From NCBI GenBank assembly GCA_021397835.1, contig JAJFZO010000065.1:3618501-3682500 (forward strand): 64,000 nt of DNA. The letters run 5' to 3'. Under the pieces are notes generated by a model. The model was not told the origin of the DNA and did not search any database. It worked only from the letters and a program-made list of their open reading frames with translations. Of the stretch, positions 60,000-64,000 are shown one piece after another (the first letter of the stretch is position 1; each line of letters opens with the position of its first letter). The stretch is from Moringa oleifera (taxonomy: Eukaryota; Streptophyta; Magnoliopsida; Brassicales; Moringaceae). Made by a program: the position numbers and the translations under genes.

Positions 60000-62900
60000 A
60001 ATCTAGCACTTTTCAATTTCTCCTGTATTTCAAGCCACTTTAAAAGCTAGTATAAATAAAAATCAAATTAATGCAATTACAGAAACTGAACAGGGACATA
60101 CCAGCAAAGTAGCATTTTCTCACCTTATTTTCTCTGATTTTTTTGTGAATTGATTAATTTCAGATTTTAGAGCTACATCTCAGCTGTCAACGTTTCAATT
60201 TAGGTGCAAGTTCTTCTGTCCCGCCCTGTATGATAGGAACAGAGGATATTGGCTTCAGATCAGCAGACTTTTGATGCTGGGAGGTTCAAAAAAACAAGTG
60301 GCGTCCAAGTATTACTCCTATTATAGAGCAGTTTTCACAAGTTCTTTTCTTTCTTTGATTTGTACCTGCTCCCTCAATCTTGACCTTTTAGCAGATTCAC
60401 GATTAGACTGTTTCTTCCTCTCCCGTTTCAGCTCTCGCTCGTTCTGAGGAAAAAAAAAAAAAAAAGCAAAGCACCAAAAGATACATTTAACTTAGCAATT
60501 ACCAAAGCCACACGTTTACTTCCCTGCTATGCGCATGAACATTGGGAAACAATACAATTTCACTGTTCGGACAAGTTGAAGAACATTATGGGAAGGAAAC
60601 AAGTAAAAATAATTCAGACAAAACAAATAAGATTTGCAAGCAGTACCAGTAACCAGGCTTCAGCTGGCACAACCGGCACAAGCCTGTGAAACACTAGAAG
60701 GACTAGACTTAGCATTCATGGTAGAAGGGTTCCGAAGCTCCACTCATGCCAGGAGACATTACAGTTCCAACAGGCTTCCCTGCAATGCTAACAGGAGCAG
60801 CAGTTGCAACCAACATCTTTTCAGAACCTCCATTCACTTCCCCAGCAGAAAGCGGAGTAGACTGGTTCTGGTTCTTCCCTTCTACACCTGTTTGTGCATA
60901 GAGTTAGTAACCAAAAGCCTGCAAACATGAGAAGTCAACAGCATCCAAATAGAGCTCGGCAATTCCGAGATCAATATGAATAAGTTCATTGTGCTTGCTC
61001 GCCATATTCTCGGAAATAATGACAAATAAACAGGCTAGATAAACTTACAGGTAATACAGTAAACTAATTCATCATCAAGATCCTAATTTGGAGGAACTAA
61101 TCTTTGCTCTTTTCCTAGAAAAAGGTGAAAAACTTGTTGCTGCAATACAATTTTATTTCATGTTTATTTGATTTTATCATAACCGTCAATATTTGTTTCT
61201 ACAGTAGAGTAAGAATATACACTAGTCGATTCTTTGTCCATTACAAGAACTGAAGCATTCTAACATCTCCATGACTAGAGAACAATTTATGTCAGTAAAG
61301 ATCAGAACACCAGTTCAACAGGGCAGTTTTATCAATAAACTAACACGTACACGAGTACCATGCTGCCTATAACCGCTATTGTGAAGGAAACTTATGCCAC
61401 TAAGAAAAAATGGTCAGGGAAACTCTGTTATTGATCCATACATGAAGCTTGGAGGAGTATGGGCTCATACCAATAGCTGGTGTTCCCTCGCGGCTTCTTT
61501 TCCTTTTGATTTGATACGTCCGAGCAAAGATGCGCATAGATGAGAAAAAAAGATTTAGCAGTTTCGCGCCTCAACATGCATATACAATATATACAAACTA
61601 TACTAAAAAACAATTGCTCATAGGAAGAAGTCCTCACCCCAGTTGTATTCCCATCACTTCCATCACTGGAACCTTCAGATTCCACACTGGTCATGCAGAA
61701 AAAAGATAGGAAATTAAACAAGTACAAGATAAAGAAGAAACAACCCACTTGAAAGTGCAAATCTCCAAGAAAAGCAGAGGCTAGTTCCACAAACCTCTGT
61801 GACAGCCCATGCTCAGCCCCACCTTCAACACTCTCAACATTACCGTTGCCTATTGACATTGCAAGTCCATCAAATCCTTTCAACCTCTTCATTAAACCAC
61901 GTTCTGTAGTTCCTGAAGACTTTGTTGGAGTATCTGTGCTCAAGGGGTTGCAGCCTGCATCTGCAAAATTATTGTATATAACACCGACACGTGCCAAGCA
62001 CTAAAAGAAGCTAGCTTTCCCATTCTCTCACTTAATGCTATCTTAGTCACACTGGTTAAGGCTTAAAAGTGACAGAACCAACAGCTGTTCACTTACAACA
62101 GGTGACGAGGGAATCCCATGCCCTTGTGAATGTGTACCCGGATAAAGGAGAGGGAAAAGGTAAGTATAATAGAAATCTTTGGCATATCTATAATTTAACT
62201 TTGTCCTTCGGACACAATGTGCAGCCATCACAATTAGTGAACACATCTTTCACCAAACAAAATAAGCTTGGTGCAATCGGCATCTAGGACTTGTCAGTCA
62301 TATCCAAAAGATGTTTGGTAAACTCTGTTCACTTTGTAAAAGGCACTGGGTGCGTTCAATTTGCATTGAACGTTAACTTTGGACACTAGAAATTAACCTA
62401 TTATCCTAAGCGTCATAAATCAAAGTGAAAATCTTACAAAATTTCTTACAAATGTGAACCTAACCAAGAAATAGTGAAAGTAAGCTTACCAGAGAAACTG
62501 CAGGATGTGCATAAACTCCTCCATGAGAATAGATTGCTGCATAAGGTGCGCCATAAGGTGGCATCATAGGCTGGACGGAGGACTGTGTTAAGATACAAAA
62601 CTTGCATACTATCTACTGAATGTATTTATTAGCACATGAAACAAAGCTTTAACCAATACCAGCGGTGCGCCCCACATATAGGGTTGGGGAGCATGTCCGG
62701 ATGCTACAACTGAATTGTAATAAGGTGGAATAGGGACTCTGGGGCCATAATATGCCTTGAAATGAAACATAAAAAGTTTCAGTAAATCTAATTAGTTTCA
62801 TGAGAAGCAAAGATCTTTTTAGTGTTTAAGCTAAACAAGTATATGTAACAATTGTAGCAAAACAGAGAACTAAGTGCATGAATAAAGTAGATAAACCTGC

Positions 62901-63181
62901 ATGGCAGCCCAATCAGGATACACATGAATACTGGTCCGATCCTGTGAATAGAAAAGGATTGACCAATATTCAGACACAAACAGAAAAGGTTAATCCTCAA
63001 AGAAAAGACCAACAGGTGTACACATTGAACTTGTCTAAACTGATGAAAAAATTGTTCCTTCCTAGCAACAAAAAGACAAGATCTCAGTTAGCTGAAACAT
63101 TCATAAGTTCCCAGCTTACCGGTGGTGCAGGTGATGATGATTTATCAGACTTAGAGGATTTTCCTTCTTCATGTTCCCCAT
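60000..63181 (-). pseudogene. GBF3: GBF3-like bZIP gene, copy 4
   Basis: Exon 1 63,120-63,181 (62 nt: one base lost in codons 3-4), exon 2 62,897-62,941, exon 3 62,660-62,755, exon 4 62,490-62,570, exon 5 62,097-62,138 (acceptor AG to CG), exon 6 61,795-61,960, exon 7 61,638-61,686, exon 8 61,471-61,519 (acceptor lost), exon 9 60,647-60,887, bZIP 60,366-60,443 (NERELKRERKKQSNRESAKR, RLREQ), zipper 60,102-60,225 with the same deletions as copy 2. Exon 6 is full length, unlike copy 2. The start-codon frameshift makes it non-coding from the first exon. It is the array partner of copy 2. Confidence 0.87.
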
Positions 63182-63404
63182 GATCACACTATCCATCTAA
63201 ACTGCTACTCCATCCAAACTACTACTACTATACTGCCACTGCTACTCTATTTTATAGATGAAATAAAGCATTTATGTAATGAAGAAATAACTGATACAGG
63301 AAATTAAAAGGCTGCATGACAATGTAATGTTAATGATTATAACAAAAGAGGGCACAACCAGTGAAGCATACCTGCAACCAAAGATTGAGCTCTAGAAAAT
63401 AGTA

Positions 63405-64000
63405 TTCACAACAACCTCCTGTAATGATCATTAATCCAAGAACAGTTATGTATTATCAATGATTACCAGAAGAAGCGTTCACAGACGCAATGTTTTTTCC
63501 CAAGAAAGTAAGGAATCAAATGCAAACAAGTATAGAGTACCCTGTAGCTACAACAGAATTCTGATATTATAGAAATCAATATACCAGTGATTTGGTTAAC
63601 TTGAAATTCAGGTTGAGTACTAAAAGCATATTCGGCCTAGTCATAAAATTCTCAATACTTCGAGTGATCTTTCAGGATTTTTATTCCATTATTTGGACCA
63701 AACAAATAAAGAAACCAAATTAGGACTCGCAGATGGCCAAGATGACAAGAGCAGCAAACAATTTAAGCAAGGTCCTGGGTTTTCCGCTGATTCCAAACTT
63801 CAAAGCTATGGTAGTTTCATGATAATCTAAACACAAAGAGAACGAAAAATCTATACACAGAGAGAATGACAAATAAAAAGGGCCCAATTCATGAGAAACC
63901 AGAAAAAAAAAAAGAAAACTAGAGCATTGAAATCAGACCTGGCAGATGAACATTTGGATCCCACTCTCAAGCAAAAGAGTTCTTCTTCCCCACTTGTCGA
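63405..64000. other. Unique right flank of the array
   Basis: Sequence after the truncated ACC1 remnant (63,370-63,404) does not occur elsewhere in the window. On the minus strand the stretch ending near 63,940 (…atctgccag|gtctga) could be a non-coding exon with a donor, perhaps a 5'-UTR exon, but the evidence is slight. No protein motif was seen. Confidence 0.35.

Larger units (their letters stand above)
52670..63190. repeat. Higher-order tandem repeat, copy 2 (~10.5 kb)
   Basis: Second copy of 42,107-52,618: NRPB2, ACC1, GBF copy 3, two ACC1 fragments, GBF copy 4. It keeps an NRPB2 exon (53,537-53,640) that copy 1 has lost, and lacks the internal duplication of GBF copy 1. The right end fades at about 63,400, where a remnant of the next ACC1 exon ('agattgagctctagaaaata') is cut off. 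Confidence 0.85.

Noticed and set aside
44310..63181. A cluster of four functional GBF transcription factor genes
   Set aside because: Shared exon-9 frameshifts, lost splice sites, missing exons and a missing C-terminus argue against any copy making a bZIP protein.
1..64000. LTR retrotransposon or transposase genes
   Set aside because: I looked for reverse transcriptase, integrase, gag zinc knuckle, Helitron helicase and MULE transposase motifs among the frames and saw none.

Overview
This is nuclear DNA from a flowering plant, most likely a eudicot. It is very A+T-rich, and its coding traces are short exons bounded by plant-type GT/AG introns. They belong to conserved plant nuclear genes: AIR9, TIC110, G-box-binding bZIP factor GBF3, homomeric acetyl-CoA carboxylase ACC1, RNA polymerase II subunit NRPB2, CP29/LHCB4, an inositol-polyphosphate 5-phosphatase and an AAA ATPase. 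I see no complete, undamaged gene. All assignments are by eye from remembered family motifs, not from a database search.

Layout. (1) 1-3.0 kb: A+T-rich non-coding DNA with a diverged ~0.6 kb repeat. (2) 3.0-20.1 kb (block A): a mosaic of broken gene pieces, all read on the minus strand. In transcription order these are a possible first exon (20.06 kb), TIC110 exons (19.7-18.5 kb), an AAA-ATPase piece (17.7 kb), a 5-phosphatase (16.8-15.4 kb), AIR9 A9-repeat exons (15.1-11.9 kb), a second 5-phosphatase end (10.3-9.8 kb) and three more AIR9 modules (7.1-4.5 kb). Part of it is a ~7.5 kb tandem segmental duplication. (3) 20.3-38.6 kb: extremely A+T-rich repeats. A ~0.77 kb tandem unit occurs in both orientations, and a separate ~1.3-1.7 kb module ending in a GC-richer island is present three times. 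A 1,147-bp Mutator-like element (30,471-31,617) sits here with ~113-bp terminal inverted repeats and a 9-bp target-site duplication. It carries the C-terminal third of CP29/LHCB4, so I call it a Pack-MULE. (4) 38.6-41.7 kb: mostly unrecognised, with one NRPB2 exon. (5) 41.75-63.4 kb (block B): a two-level tandem array. Its basic ~5 kb unit joins ACC1 biotin-carboxylase exons to a nearly full-length GBF3-like gene. A segment holding two such units plus NRPB2 exons was then duplicated as a ~10.6 kb block, giving four GBF copies and six ACC1 fragments. Junctions are marked by imperfect (TACTGC)n minisatellites.

How the parts relate. These are not working pathways. All four GBF copies share frameshifts in exon 9, so the ancestor was apparently already broken before it multiplied; private lesions followed. 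Each gene-piece block has several unrelated nuclear genes with introns retained, all in one orientation. That pattern suggests capture by a rolling-circle (Helitron-type) element or repeated ectopic repair, with later unequal crossing-over. The Pack-MULE is an independent capture on the other strand. The chief interest is that the window shows several routes of gene-fragment capture and amplification side by side, with chimeric splice-competent exons (for example ACC1 followed by GBF) that could give fusion transcripts or small RNAs.
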